Source: Pseudomonadota bacterium
GTDB lineage: Bacteria; Oederibacteriota; Muellerivitia; Muellerivitales; Muellerivitaceae
Length of the DNA stretch: 61,363 nucleotides
Assembly: GCA_021324075.1 (NCBI GenBank)
Contig: JAJPJW010000211.1
Location: forward strand, 1-61,363
Direction of reading: 5' to 3'
Shown: in pieces, positions 45,533 through 56,100 of the stretch
Position numbering within the stretch: the stretch's first letter is position 1
How the letters are laid out: each line of letters begins with the position of its first letter
Made by a program: the position numbers and the translations under genes
The notes under the pieces: generated by a model
Database searches by the model: none
What the model saw: only the letters and a program-made list of their open reading frames with translations
Told to the model about the DNA's origin: nothing

Positions 45533-47296
45533 ATGGCCGATAAGACCTTAGCAGTTGGAATTGATCTGGGAACCACGAACTCCTGCGTTGCTTACTTAAA
45601 CGGTGGGGAACCGCAGGTTATACCCAATTCGGATGGTTATTCCACCACGCCATCAGTGGTGGCCTTTACGGCCCAAAAGAACTGGCTTGTCGGCTTGGAT
45701 GCCAAGCACCAGGCCGTTACAAATCCGCACGGCACTGTCGCTTCGATCAAAAGGTTTATTGGACGAAAACTCACCGATGAAGATGTTCAAAAGGATAAAA
45801 GCCTTGTTCCCTACAACATCGAGGGTTCTGAAAACGGCGATATTCGTGTCCGTCTGGATGACCAGCTTAAATCACCGGAAGAAATTTCCGCCATTATCCT
45901 CCAAAAAATCAAACAGGACGTTGAGACGCGGGTCGGGGAAACCGTAACAAACGCAGTGATCACGGTGCCTGCTTATTTCAACGATTCCCAACGCCAAGCC
46001 ACCAAGGACGCCGGGAAAATTGCTGGATTCGAAGTTTTACGCATCATTAATGAGCCAACGGCCGCTGCTTTGGCTTATGACTTTGACACCAAAAAGAACC
46101 AGAAAATTGCCGTTTATGACCTGGGGGGCGGCACCCTGGACGTCACGATTTTAGAGCTTTTGAACGGGCTTTACCGGGTTTTGGCCACCTGTGGTGACAC
46201 TCATTTAGGCGGGGATGATTTTGACCAGGCCATTATGCAATGGGTTCTTGAGAAATTTATAGCCGAGCATGGAGTCGACTTGCGGCAGGAACCCGTGGCA
46301 TTGCAACGTCTGCGGGAGGCGGCTGAAAAAGCAAAATGCGATCTGTCTTCCGCGGCCGCCGTCGACATCAATCTTCCGTTTATCACCAAAAAAGAGGGGA
46401 CGCCGATAAATTTGTCCTACAACTTGACCCGGGCGGATTACGAGACGCTTGTTGGGGCCTTAGTTGAAAGAACATTGGAACCCTGCAAGAAAGCCCTGCG
46501 CGACGCCAACTTAACTCCGACGGATCTTAACGAAGTGCTACTGGTGGGCGGAATGACCCGTATGCCCAAAGTGAGGGATACGGTCCGTCGATTCTTTAAC
46601 AAGGAACCCAATACCAAGGTAAACCCCGATGAAGCGGTAGCCTTGGGAGCTTCCATCCAAGCAGGAATCATCAACGGAAATGTGCGAAACGCGTTGTTGC
46701 TCGACGTCACGCCCTTGTCATTGGGGGTTGAAACCCTTGGCGGCACTTTCAGCGTCATCATTCCCCGGAATACGACCGTTCCCACCAAAATGAGCAAACT
46801 TTACTCGACCGTGAAGGACATGCAAACCTCCGTGAATGTCAAGGTGTTGCAAGGTGAATCCAAGGCCGCCAACAATAACAAGACACTGGGCTTTTTTTCC
46901 TTTGTGGGGATTCCCCCCGCTCCAGCCGGCACCATTCAAATCGAGGTAACCTTTTCCATCGATTCCAACGGCATTGTCCATGTTACAGCAAAAAATGTGG
47001 CAACCGGACAAATGCAACAAATGAAGGTATCGGCCACAAGCGGATTGAGCAAAGAAGAGCTCGAAAAACTTGTCCAGGCCGCCAAGGGACGGGTTATTTC
47101 CGCAGCGCCCAAGGAAGAAAAGGAGGCAAAGCCCGCGCCGGCAAATACCAAGAAGGCGGAATCCACCCCTCCCACCCAATCGCCCTTAGTTTCAGCTCCT
47201 TCGGGCGCCGGTTCTGATAAAAGCGACGGGGAAGTCCTGACCGGGGACATGATCAACTTCCTCCTGAAAGATCCGGACGAGACATCCCACCAATGA
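45533..47296 (+). CDS. Hsp70 (DnaK-type) chaperone lacking the C-terminal lid
   Basis: A 587-residue Hsp70. The ATPase domain is complete (GIDLGTTNSCVAY, VITVPAYFNDSQRQATKDAGKIAG, YDLGGGTLDVTILEL, LVGGMTRMPKV). The interdomain linker LLLDVTPLSLGVET and the beta substrate-binding domain follow, to about residue 500. After GLSKEELEKLVQAAKGRV the helical lid of DnaK is missing. In its place is a ~75-residue Pro/Ala/Ser/Lys-rich stretch and the short end GDMINFLLKDPDE. Normal DnaK is about 610-640. Probably a specialised paralogue with rapid substrate exchange. Its stop overlaps nadD in an ATGA. Confidence 0.93.
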   Translation: MADKTLAVGIDLGTTNSCVAYLNGGEPQVIPNSDGYSTTPSVVAFTAQKNWLVGLDAKHQAVTNPHGTVASIKRFIGRKLTDEDVQKDKSLVPYNIEGSENGDIRVRLDDQLKSPEEISAIILQKIKQDVETRVGETVTNAVITVPAYFNDSQRQATKDAGKIAGFEVLRIINEPTAAALAYDFDTKKNQKIAVYDLGGGTLDVTILELLNGLYRVLATCGDTHLGGDDFDQAIMQWVLEKFIAEHGVDLRQEPVALQRLREAAEKAKCDLSSAAAVDINLPFITKKEGTPINLSYNLTRADYETLVGALVERTLEPCKKALRDANLTPTDLNEVLLVGGMTRMPKVRDTVRRFFNKEPNTKVNPDEAVALGASIQAGIINGNVRNALLLDVTPLSLGVETLGGTFSVIIPRNTTVPTKMSKLYSTVKDMQTSVNVKVLQGESKAANNNKTLGFFSFVGIPPAPAGTIQIEVTFSIDSNGIVHVTAKNVATGQMQQMKVSATSGLSKEELEKLVQAAKGRVISAAPKEEKEAKPAPANTKKAESTPPTQSPLVSAPSGAGSDKSDGEVLTGDMINFLLKDPDETSHQ

Positions 47297-47916
47297 AATC
47301 TGTCGGTCTTTTTGGGGGGACCTTCAATCCCATACACTATGGGCATTTGGCCATCGCGGAGGAAGTTCGCTCGAAACACAATCTGGACAAAGTTATCTTT
47401 ATTCCGACCAGTTTACCGCCCCACAAGGAACCCGAAGATTTGGCCGACGCCCATAAGCGTTCCGTGATGGCTTATCTAGCGACTGTGAGCAATCCTTGTT
47501 TTGAGGTTTCAACTTATGAGGCCGACCGGGGTGGGAAATCCTACACCATCGATACGGCCCGGCATTTTTACAATATTTTCGGAGAAAAGGTTGAACTTTA
47601 TTTCATTATTGGGGCGGATATGCTGGTAGAAATCGCCTCCTGGAAAAGCATTGGCGAACTTCTTGATATTTGCCGGTTTATTGCCGTTTCCAGACCAGGT
47701 TATGATGTCCGGAAGATCCTGAACCAGCATTATTTGTCGGCGCAAAGCCATTCCACCGCTTCTAAGATTCTTGAGCGAATTTCTATCGAGGAAACAGCCA
47801 TGCTGGATATCAGCGCTACCGGAATTCGCCGCCGCATTAAGGAATGGAAGAGCATAAAATACCTGGTGCCCGAACCCGTGGAACAATTCATCCATAACCA
47901 GCAACTTTACCGGTAA
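47293..47916 (+). CDS. nadD: Nicotinate-nucleotide adenylyltransferase
   Basis: A 207-residue nucleotidyltransferase making deamido-NAD from NaMN and ATP. GLFGGTFNPIHYGHL holds the T/HxGH site, with SLPPHK and the C-terminal ISATGIRRRIKE. It belongs to the usual obg-proB/A-nadD-rsfS neighbourhood. Start ATG overlaps the Hsp70 stop by 4 bases. Confidence 0.95.
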   Translation: MKSVGLFGGTFNPIHYGHLAIAEEVRSKHNLDKVIFIPTSLPPHKEPEDLADAHKRSVMAYLATVSNPCFEVSTYEADRGGKSYTIDTARHFYNIFGEKVELYFIIGADMLVEIASWKSIGELLDICRFIAVSRPGYDVRKILNQHYLSAQSHSTASKILERISIEETAMLDISATGIRRRIKEWKSIKYLVPEPVEQFIHNQQLYR

Positions 47917-47925
47917 GGCGGTCAC

Positions 47926-48192
47926 GTGAACCTTGTCAATTTCATGGAAGAAGCCATAAAAAATTGCCTCGAAGAACTTTTGGCAAGTGCGCCCTACAAT
48001 TCAACCCGGTTTGAAGAAAAGGAGAAGTTGGATGTGATGGCCTATGCGCTGAACCGCCTTCCGCCACGTTATGTGGTGACGGAGAAGGGCCACCTTTACA
48101 CCCGGGTTGACGAGTTGAAGCAGCAATTCAAGACCGACATCGTCGTGGAACTTTCAAAGGCCATCAAACATGTTAAAGCCAATCCCCGTTAG
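47926..48192 (+). CDS. ComFB-like small protein
   Basis: An 88-residue protein with the hallmark ALNRLPPRYVVTEKGHLYTR preceded by EKEKLDVMAY. This matches the late-competence ComFB family by eye. Family members are small dimeric proteins; some in cyanobacteria bind c-di-GMP, but the function here is unknown. Start GTG has AAGGCGG upstream. It lies between nadD and rsfS with about 9-base spacings, so it is translated from the same message. Confidence 0.72.
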   Translation: MNLVNFMEEAIKNCLEELLASAPYNSTRFEEKEKLDVMAYALNRLPPRYVVTEKGHLYTRVDELKQQFKTDIVVELSKAIKHVKANPR

Positions 48193-48201
48193 GAAGGGTT
48201 C

Positions 48202-48543
48202 TTGAGTCCCGATCCTGCCGCCCTCCTCCATAAGATTGTCAGTACACTCGAGGATAAAAAAGCCCTGGATGTCCGCGTTTTGGACGTTCGGGAAATAGTT
48301 TCTTACGCGGATTTTATGGTCATCTGCTCCGGCAGTTCCACGACTCATGTTTCTGCATTGGTTTCGAGCGTTGAAGACGCCTTCACGAAAAAAGAAGGCC
48401 CTCTTTTCATCAATTCTTCAAAAGACGACAGTTGGTGGATTTTGGATTTCGTCGACATTGTGGTGCACGTGTTCCGGGAGGATGTGCAACGCTATTACGA
48501 TTTGGAAGGTTTGTGGAGCGACGCGAAAAGGGTGGCTCTGTAA
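48202..48543 (+). CDS. rsfS: Ribosome silencing factor RsfS
   Basis: A 113-residue RsfS (Iojap) protein that binds L14 and blocks subunit joining in starvation. LDVREIVSYADFMVICSGSSTTHVSAL, broken here by its loop, then DDSWWILDFVDIVVHVFREDVQRYYDLEGLW are typical. Start TTG follows AGGAAGGG. Last gene before a strong terminator. Confidence 0.94.
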   Translation: MSPDPAALLHKIVSTLEDKKALDVRVLDVREIVSYADFMVICSGSSTTHVSALVSSVEDAFTKKEGPLFINSSKDDSWWILDFVDIVVHVFREDVQRYYDLEGLWSDAKRVAL

Positions 48544-48576
48544 AAGCCGGGACGGGGATTCCCCCGTCCCGGCTTT
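48543..48576. terminator. Bidirectional intrinsic terminator
   Basis: A 15-base perfect stem (48543-48557 with 48562-48576), 4-base loop, ending in AAA/TTT. It separates rsfS (+) from the NHL-repeat gene (-), which converge. Confidence 0.88.
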
Positions 48577-48582
48577 CCGTGG

Positions 48583-49545
48583 TTAATTTAAGGTGTATTT
48601 GACGATCCGGGAATTCCCATTGTCGACAACATAGATATTGCCGTTCGAGTCGATGGCCATGCTGTTGGGGCCATTTAACCCCTGCGTGGTATTGGGTGTG
48701 TTCCCCCATTGGGTCAGGTAAGAGCCGTTCGCATTGAACACTTGGATGCGGTTGTTCCCACTGTCGACGACATAGACGTTTCCGTTGGCATCCAATTTGA
48801 CGTCGGTCGGCCCGTAAAATTGGCCGGATTGCGAGCCGGATTTCCCCCAGACGGACACGGTTCCTGTGGCGGCGTTTAATTTAACGATGTTATCGGGATT
48901 GTAATTGGCGACATAAACATTTCCCGAACCGTCTTCGGTGGCCGCGATGGGGTAGTCGAAAATACCGTTCGTTGCCCCCGATACGCCCCATTGCCCGATC
49001 AATTGGACGGTTGAGTTGAACTCGTAAACTTCATCCGAATTATCGGCAACATACATGTTCCCGGCGTTGTCGAATGAAATTCCAGTGGGGTAGACGAATA
49101 GGGAATAGCCGTCGGGTCCCGGGGGCATCAATTCGTTGACGATATTCCCGCTTAAGTCATATTCCACGACCCTGGCATTCGAGGAATCCGCGACAAAGAC
49201 GTTGTTGTTGTGGATGGCGATGCCACTGGGTTGGTCCAATGTATCGGTTCCAGTATTTCCCCATTGGGTCAAGAGGTTTCCGTTCGAATCCAATTTGAAG
49301 ACTTCGTTTGAACTCATATCCGTAACATAAAAATTTCCATTTGCATCGACAGCGATGCATTGGGGATTTGAGAAGGATATGGTGCCCGCCTTGTTCCAAG
49401 CGGCCTTATAAATGGGACTGGGGATTTTGGCGGTTGTGGTGATGGCCGTGGTAGTGGGAGTGAGTGGATTCATGACATGGCCACAACCAAAGGGCCCGAG
49501 AAGACTCAAAGTCATCAAAGCTGTTAAAGAGAAACTCTTTTTCAT
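48583..49545 (-). CDS. NHL-repeat beta-propeller lipoprotein
   Basis: A 320-residue protein with a lipoprotein signal (lipobox PFGC, Cys21). A Thr/Pro-rich linker follows (about residues 26-45), then six or so NHL repeats, e.g. NPQCIAVDANGNFYVTDMSSNEV and GPTDVKLDANGNVYVVDSGNNRIQVF taken as pattern, covering the rest. This should form a propeller on the outer-membrane surface or in the periplasm. Its Thr-rich linker is a miniature of the one in the giant protein at 50101, whose gene is divergent from it. ATG start with GAGAAGG upstream. Confidence 0.85.
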   Translation of the reverse strand: MKKSFSLTALMTLSLLGPFGCGHVMNPLTPTTTAITTTAKIPSPIYKAAWNKAGTISFSNPQCIAVDANGNFYVTDMSSNEVFKLDSNGNLLTQWGNTGTDTLDQPSGIAIHNNNVFVADSSNARVVEYDLSGNIVNELMPPGPDGYSLFVYPTGISFDNAGNMYVADNSDEVYEFNSTVQLIGQWGVSGATNGIFDYPIAATEDGSGNVYVANYNPDNIVKLNAATGTVSVWGKSGSQSGQFYGPTDVKLDANGNVYVVDSGNNRIQVFNANGSYLTQWGNTPNTTQGLNGPNSMAIDSNGNIYVVDNGNSRIVKYTLN

Positions 49546-50100
49546 AAATCACCTTCTCCCTTGGATTTGGCAGATCTGGAATCCGCCGACAATCCCTTAG
49601 AGGGCAACAGTGGTGCCAATCCGGCAAAGGAAAATTTCCAATAAATGAACGGTTTTTATGGGGAAGAAAATGCGACAGGTGGGTTTAAAGGGACCGGCTG
49701 GGGAAAAATTACTCAATGAGCGGAAGCACCAGAGGAGTAATCAGCCCGGGTGTATTTAGATGGTGCCAAAACATAGACCGTCTCGGAACTCCACTTTACC
49801 AAGCTTTTAAGGGCCTGTTACCCGGACCTGTATAAGATCGTGTTATATTGAGGCCTTGTTTTGTCGTTTTTGCCCCTAAATATTGGGTTTTTCTCACTTG
49901 TTTTTAAAAAAAATGGCGATAAAATCAATAAAGCTCAAAGGTAACGCTTTTACCTTGATGGTTTCGGTGGGGGTCGCACCGTGCGGTGTAATTCTTTTTT
50001 AAATTTTAACGTTTATACATGGTCTGGGAATAGGTCCCTCGATGCGTCCTTTTTCCAATCCTTTACTTCCTTTTGCAAATATCAAATTAAAATTCCTCTT
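49546..50100. other. Divergent intergenic region, 555 bases
   Basis: No gene is supported here. It separates the reverse NHL-repeat gene from the giant surface-protein gene. TATATT at 49844-49849 is a possible -10 box, but no good -35 box is at 16-18 bases. At 49935-49985, just ahead of the coding region, two adjacent small hairpins occur. The first is AAGGTAA/TTACCTT around a 5-base loop; the second is CGGTG/CACCG around a 7-base loop. I could not match them to a known riboswitch class. Confidence 0.5.
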
Positions 50101-53100
50101 ATGACTTTTTCTTTACGGTTTTTCTTTAGTTGCACCCTTGTTTTTTGGAGTACGACCTTGCTCGCGGAAGCCCAAACCGCCTGCCCCAACTGGATCGCCG
50201 TCGGTAGTGCCACCATAGCCGGATCCGCAGTAACCCTGACCCCCAACGCAGGCGGACAAAGTGGCGCTTGCTGGAACAGCACGCCCATCGACCTCAACCA
50301 AAATTTCACCTTGGCCTTCAATGAATATTTTGGAACAGGGGGAGGCGCCGACGGGATCGCCTTTGTCCTGCAGGACGACATCCGTACAACTGCGGCCATC
50401 AGCGGCAATGGGCAGCCCTGCGGTTTTTGCCTGGGATACGGCGGAATCAATCCCATTACGCCGTCCGTGGCTTTTTCCATCAACGACTATCAGGACAACG
50501 GTGTTCTAAAGCCGTGGCAAAACGGGGTGACGATCCAAAGTTGTGGTTACGTTGGGGCGGGGAATTCCTGTCCCTATACCTTTACCAGTACAATCCAAAA
50601 TAACGCCACCCATGCCGTCACCGTTTCTTGGAACAGCGCCACAACGACCCTGACCTACACCATCGTGGACTCGGCCGGGGTGGCCCAATCCATGACCTAT
50701 GTCCGGGACCTGGTCAATACCGTGTTTGGCGGACAAAACCTAGTTTATTACGGATTCACTGCGGCCACCGGCGGCGCTTCCAGTCTCCAGTACATTACCA
50801 ACGCAACCTGCAATACGCCGACGCCCACTCCTGCCTGTTCAAGCGGCACGACTTTCGGCTTGAGTACGGTTGGAGGGACCGCCAGCGGCAATGAAGTCAA
50901 TATCCAGGACAGCACCCGTTACAATTTGGCGAGTTCTGCGACGATCACGAGCATGGCGATCAACCTCACGGCTGCCACGGGAGTAACTGGAGTCGTTGGA
51001 ATTTACGCCGATAATGCCGGGACCCCGGGGAATCTCATCACTCAAAGTTCCCAGCAACAGCTTGTTGCAGGCTGGAATCAGCTGAGTGTTGCCCCGGCTC
51101 CTTTGGTCGCTGGAAGCTATTGGCTTGCCTTTTATATGAGCGCTGGAACCGGAAACGTCGCCTTTAATGCGGGGGCCGCAAACAGCGAGTATTTTGTAAA
51201 TGAAACGGGAGGGCCCTTCAACAGCCTGCAAACTCCCTTTGGGGCGGGGACCGCCGGGACAAAGAATTTTTCCATTTATGCGGTTGGATGTATCGGCCCT
51301 GTGGCAACCCCGACTTTTACACCGACGATCACACCGACGATCATTCCTTGTTCCAGGACTATGAACAAGGCCGTAAGTATTATTGCGGCGGCAAATACCA
51401 CCAGTTTGACGCTGCCGTTGACGATTACAACGGGCCTCGCCAATCCCTTACTGGTTGTACAAATAAGTGATGAATCCAATGCAACCGGCATAACCTCGGC
51501 CACTTATAACGGCGTTAATTTGACCCTCGCGATGGGAGTGACCAGTAGCAATGGCGATGCTTGCTGGACTTATTATGAACCGGGGCCCAGCCTTCCGACA
51601 GACGGCCTCGCGCACAATATCATTGTCAATTTTAGCGGTTCCCATATTGCGGCCATGGGGGCCATGGTTCTTACGGGTGTCGCCCAAACCGCGCCGATCA
51701 TCGGAAATTCGGTGGCATTTCAACAGACGACGAACGTCACGAACCCCAATACGACCATCACGACGACCCAGCCCAATTCATTTATCATCGGCTTCGCCCA
51801 TTCCTACAACAATACCGCCATTACTGCCAGCAGCCCTCAAACCGTTGCCTGGACCGAAACCAACGCGGCCCGACACTGGGCGGGAGACTACCAACTGACC
51901 AACGGCACTGGTTCCTATCCCGTGTCCTATACAACGGGGAATATTCATACGGATATTCAAGCCATCGAATTTTACCCTTCCAGCTGTAACCCGACCGCAA
52001 CCCCGACGAAAACACCGACGAATACAACGACCAAAACCCCAACCTTTACCCCGTCCAGCACGGCCACCAACAGCCCCACGCTTACGCCCACCTTTACCCC
52101 GACCTTGACGGCGACTTATACGGCTACGAACACTCCAACGAGCACCACGACGAACACTACGACGAGTACAGCCACCAATACCACTACGAAGACCGCCACC
52201 AGCACCGCCACCTTTACTGCCACGAATACCCCGACCAATACCGCCACGAATACAACAACGACTACACCTACAAACACTGCCACCAATACCCCAACCAACA
52301 CGGCAACCAGCACAACGACTAACACAACTACCAGCACCGCGACCAATACGGCTACAAAGACTGCGACCAGCACCACAACCACTACGGCTACAAATACCAC
52401 TACCAATACTGCCACGAATACGCCGACCAATACGGCGACGAACACTGCAACTAATACACCCACCAATACCGCTACCAACACAGCTACCAATACGATGACC
52501 AACACGGCTACTAGTACTGCGACGAATACGGCTACAAGCACGGCCACCTTTACTACCACTAGTACCCCGACCAATACACCCACCAGCACGGCTACTAACA
52601 CTCCAACGAATACGGCAACCAATACAACGACTAATACTGCGACGAAGACCGCCACTACCACCGCTACGAACACGGCAACGAACACGACCACCAATACAGC
52701 GACGAATACCGCGACTAGCACTGCAACTAACACACCTACCAATACGACTACAAGCACTCCGACCAACACGGCTACGAATACGGCCACAAACACCGCTACA
52801 AATACGGCTACCAACACCACCACCAGCACGGCAACTAATACGACCACAAACACAGCCACTAATACTGCAACTAACACACCCACCAATACGACTACAAGCA
52901 CTCCAACCAACACGGCTACGAATACAGCTACTAATACTGCGACCAATACGGCGACGAAGACCGCTACCAGTACCGCCACCAATACAGCGACGAATACCGC
53001 CACTAACACCGCCACAAACACGGCTACCAACACGACGACCAATACCGCTACGAACACTGCCACAAACACTGCTACCAATACGACTACGAGCACTCCAACC

Positions 53101-56100
53101 AACACGGCTACGAATACGGCCACCAACACTGCGACTAGTACAACCACAAATACTGCAACGAACACGGGAACCAATACGGCCACAAGCACCCCAACCAATA
53201 CTGCTACGAATACGGCCACAAACACTGCAACCAGTACAGCTACAAATACCGCTACGAACACCGCTACTAATACAGCGACAAATACGACGACGAAAACCGC
53301 TACCAGCACTGCTACAAATACACCCACCAATACGGCCACCAACACCGCCACGAATACTGTTACGGACACAGCCACAAATACTGCGACCAACACGCCTACC
53401 AATACAGCTACCAGTACAGCCACGAATACCGCTACCAATACCCCCACGAATACATTCATCCATACGGCCACGAATACGGCGACGAGTACCCCGACCAGTA
53501 CGCCGACCAATACAACTACAAATACTCCCACCAGCACCACTACCAATACGGCTACGAATACAGCTACCGAAACGGCCACCAATACAGCGACCAATACACC
53601 AACAAATACACCGACCAATTCGGCGACGAACACTGCTACCAATACCGCTACAAATACTGCTACGAATACAGCCACCAATACGGCCACGGATACGGCAACT
53701 TACACGGCTACAAATACCGCTACGAACACGGCCACCAATACAGCTACTAACACAGCAACCAACACGGCCACTACCACCGCAACTAATACGGCGACAAATA
53801 CACCCACGAATACCACCACCAATACGGCTACGGACACGGCCACCAATACGCCGACGTATACGGCAAGCAACACTGCTACGTTGACGGCGACAAACACACC
53901 CACCAGCACAGCGACCAACACCACGACGAATACGGCTACCACTACCCCCACGAATACGGCAACCAACACGACGACCAATACCGCCACCAACACGCCAACG
54001 AATACTCCGACGAATACTGCTACGAATACAGCCACCAATACGGCGACCAATACCGCCACGAATACGGCCACGAACACGACCACTGATACTCCGACGAATA
54101 CGACCACGAACACCGCCACGGATACCCCGACGAACACCGCGACCAATACGGCCACTAATACGGCTACGAATACCGCCACGAGTACGGTCACCAATACGAC
54201 AACGAATACTCCGACGAATACGGCCACGAACACCGCCACGAATACCCCGACGAACACTGCTACCAATACGGCTACTAATACGGCTACGAATACCACTACC
54301 GCCACGGCCACCCAGACAACCACCGATACGCCGACGAATACACCGACTAATACCGCCACGGACACGGCCACCAACACACCGACCCAGACGGCCACAAATA
54401 CGGCTACTGACACGACTACGGAGTCCCCCACCAACACGGCCACTTCAACAGCAACAAACACTCCGACCGATACGGCGACCAACACGGCTACGAATACCGC
54501 CACTTCTACGGCCACGAACACAACCACTGATACTCCGACGAATACGCCGACTCACACCGCTACCGATACAGCCACCAACACCGCCACCAATACGACCACC
54601 AATACGGCTACATTCACCCCCACCAACACAGCGACCAACACGACAACGAATACTCCGACGAATACGGCCACGAGCACCGCCACAGATACCGCGACGAACA
54701 CTGCGACCAACACAGCGACCAGCACTACAACCAATACCGCCACCAGCACCACCACGAATACGCCGACCAATACGGCCACCTCAACCATCACCAGCACGCC
54801 CACCGTTACAGCTACGGCAACGCCGACCGATACGGGAACGCTTCCGCCGACCGCTACACCTACGAACACCGCGACCAATACTCCGACAGGTACTCCCACC
54901 AATACGGCCACGAATACGGCCACCAGCACGGCCACTAATACTGCGACCAATACGCCAACGAATACGGCAACTAATACCGCGACCAATACAGCCACCAATA
55001 CCGCGACTTCTACAACGACAAATACAGCCACCAATACCCCCACTGATACGGCCACCAGTACCACTACCAATACCGCCACACCAACAGCCACAAACACTGC
55101 GACGGCAACGGCCACCGATTCGCCCACCGAGACAGCTACGGGCACTCCAACCAACACAGCCACCGCTACAGCCACCCCCACAACCACAAATAGCCCGACA
55201 TCGACAGCTTCGAGCACGCCAACAGGCACGGCCACCAATACCGCCACTTCAACTTGTACTTATACGACGACCGCCACCGCCACCGGCACAGCCACCGCCT
55301 CTCCTAGCTCCACCACGACCAATACTTCCACCACTACCGCCACAGCTACGGCCACCAACACTTGCACTTCAACCTGCACCTCGACGCCGACGAATACCGC
55401 GACCCAAACAGCCACTTCAACCGCCACCGGGACCTTTACTTCCACGCCGACCTTTACGGCGACCTACACGCTCACGAATACGGCGACTTCCACCGCCACC
55501 AGCACCATCACCCTTACGCCTACCGTCACGGCCACTTCCACGATTACAGGAACTCCCACGAACACCCATACGCCCGGTTGCGGCCTCCAAATGGTCCAGA
55601 TTTACGACGACAGGGGCGAGCAGGTTGCTTCCATTTGCGGGTCGCTGTCCTTCTCGGGAGGGAGTACTTTCTCAATGTCTCTTTCCAATTTCGCACCCAA
55701 CTCAAACGGCCCTGGCGGGACTATCTCGATTTATTTGAATGGCCAAACAGTCGGGACGTGGAATGGTACGAAAGACAGCGGAGATTGGGTACCGAACGGG
55801 TTTTACCATTTTGTCTTGGTGGAACACTCGCCCGACGGGAGCACTGTCCAAATGGAAAGGGATGCCTTTATATCAACTTATCACGGCGAATCGATATCCC
55901 TGGTTGCTTGGCCCAACACGGCTCACCCTGGGCAAATGGTCAATTTCAACGCTTCTTTTGCTGGAACACCTGCGGATTCCCAAAGTAAAATGAAAATCTA
56001 TACAGCCGACGGGGAATTGGTCCAAACCGTCAGCTTTACAGTCGGAACCGCCCTTTGGGACTTGAGAAACCCCTCCGGCCAAGTTGTCGCATCCGGGCTT

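Noticed and set aside
49561-49760. Cobalamin or c-di-GMP riboswitch in the divergent region
   Set aside because: Some GC-rich stems occur, but the conserved core sequences of those classes are absent.
51778-55247. Long reverse-strand open frames (up to 561 residues) across the Thr-Asn repeat
   Set aside because: They are the complement of the repeat: monotonous Val/Ala/Leu/Phe or Arg/Gly/Ser/Cys strings with no domain and no start context. They follow from the absence of stop codons in the complementary hexamers.
51993-55572. Possible CRISPR array or satellite repeat
   Set aside because: The period is 6/12 bases without spacers, and one forward frame stays open throughout as part of a secreted protein.
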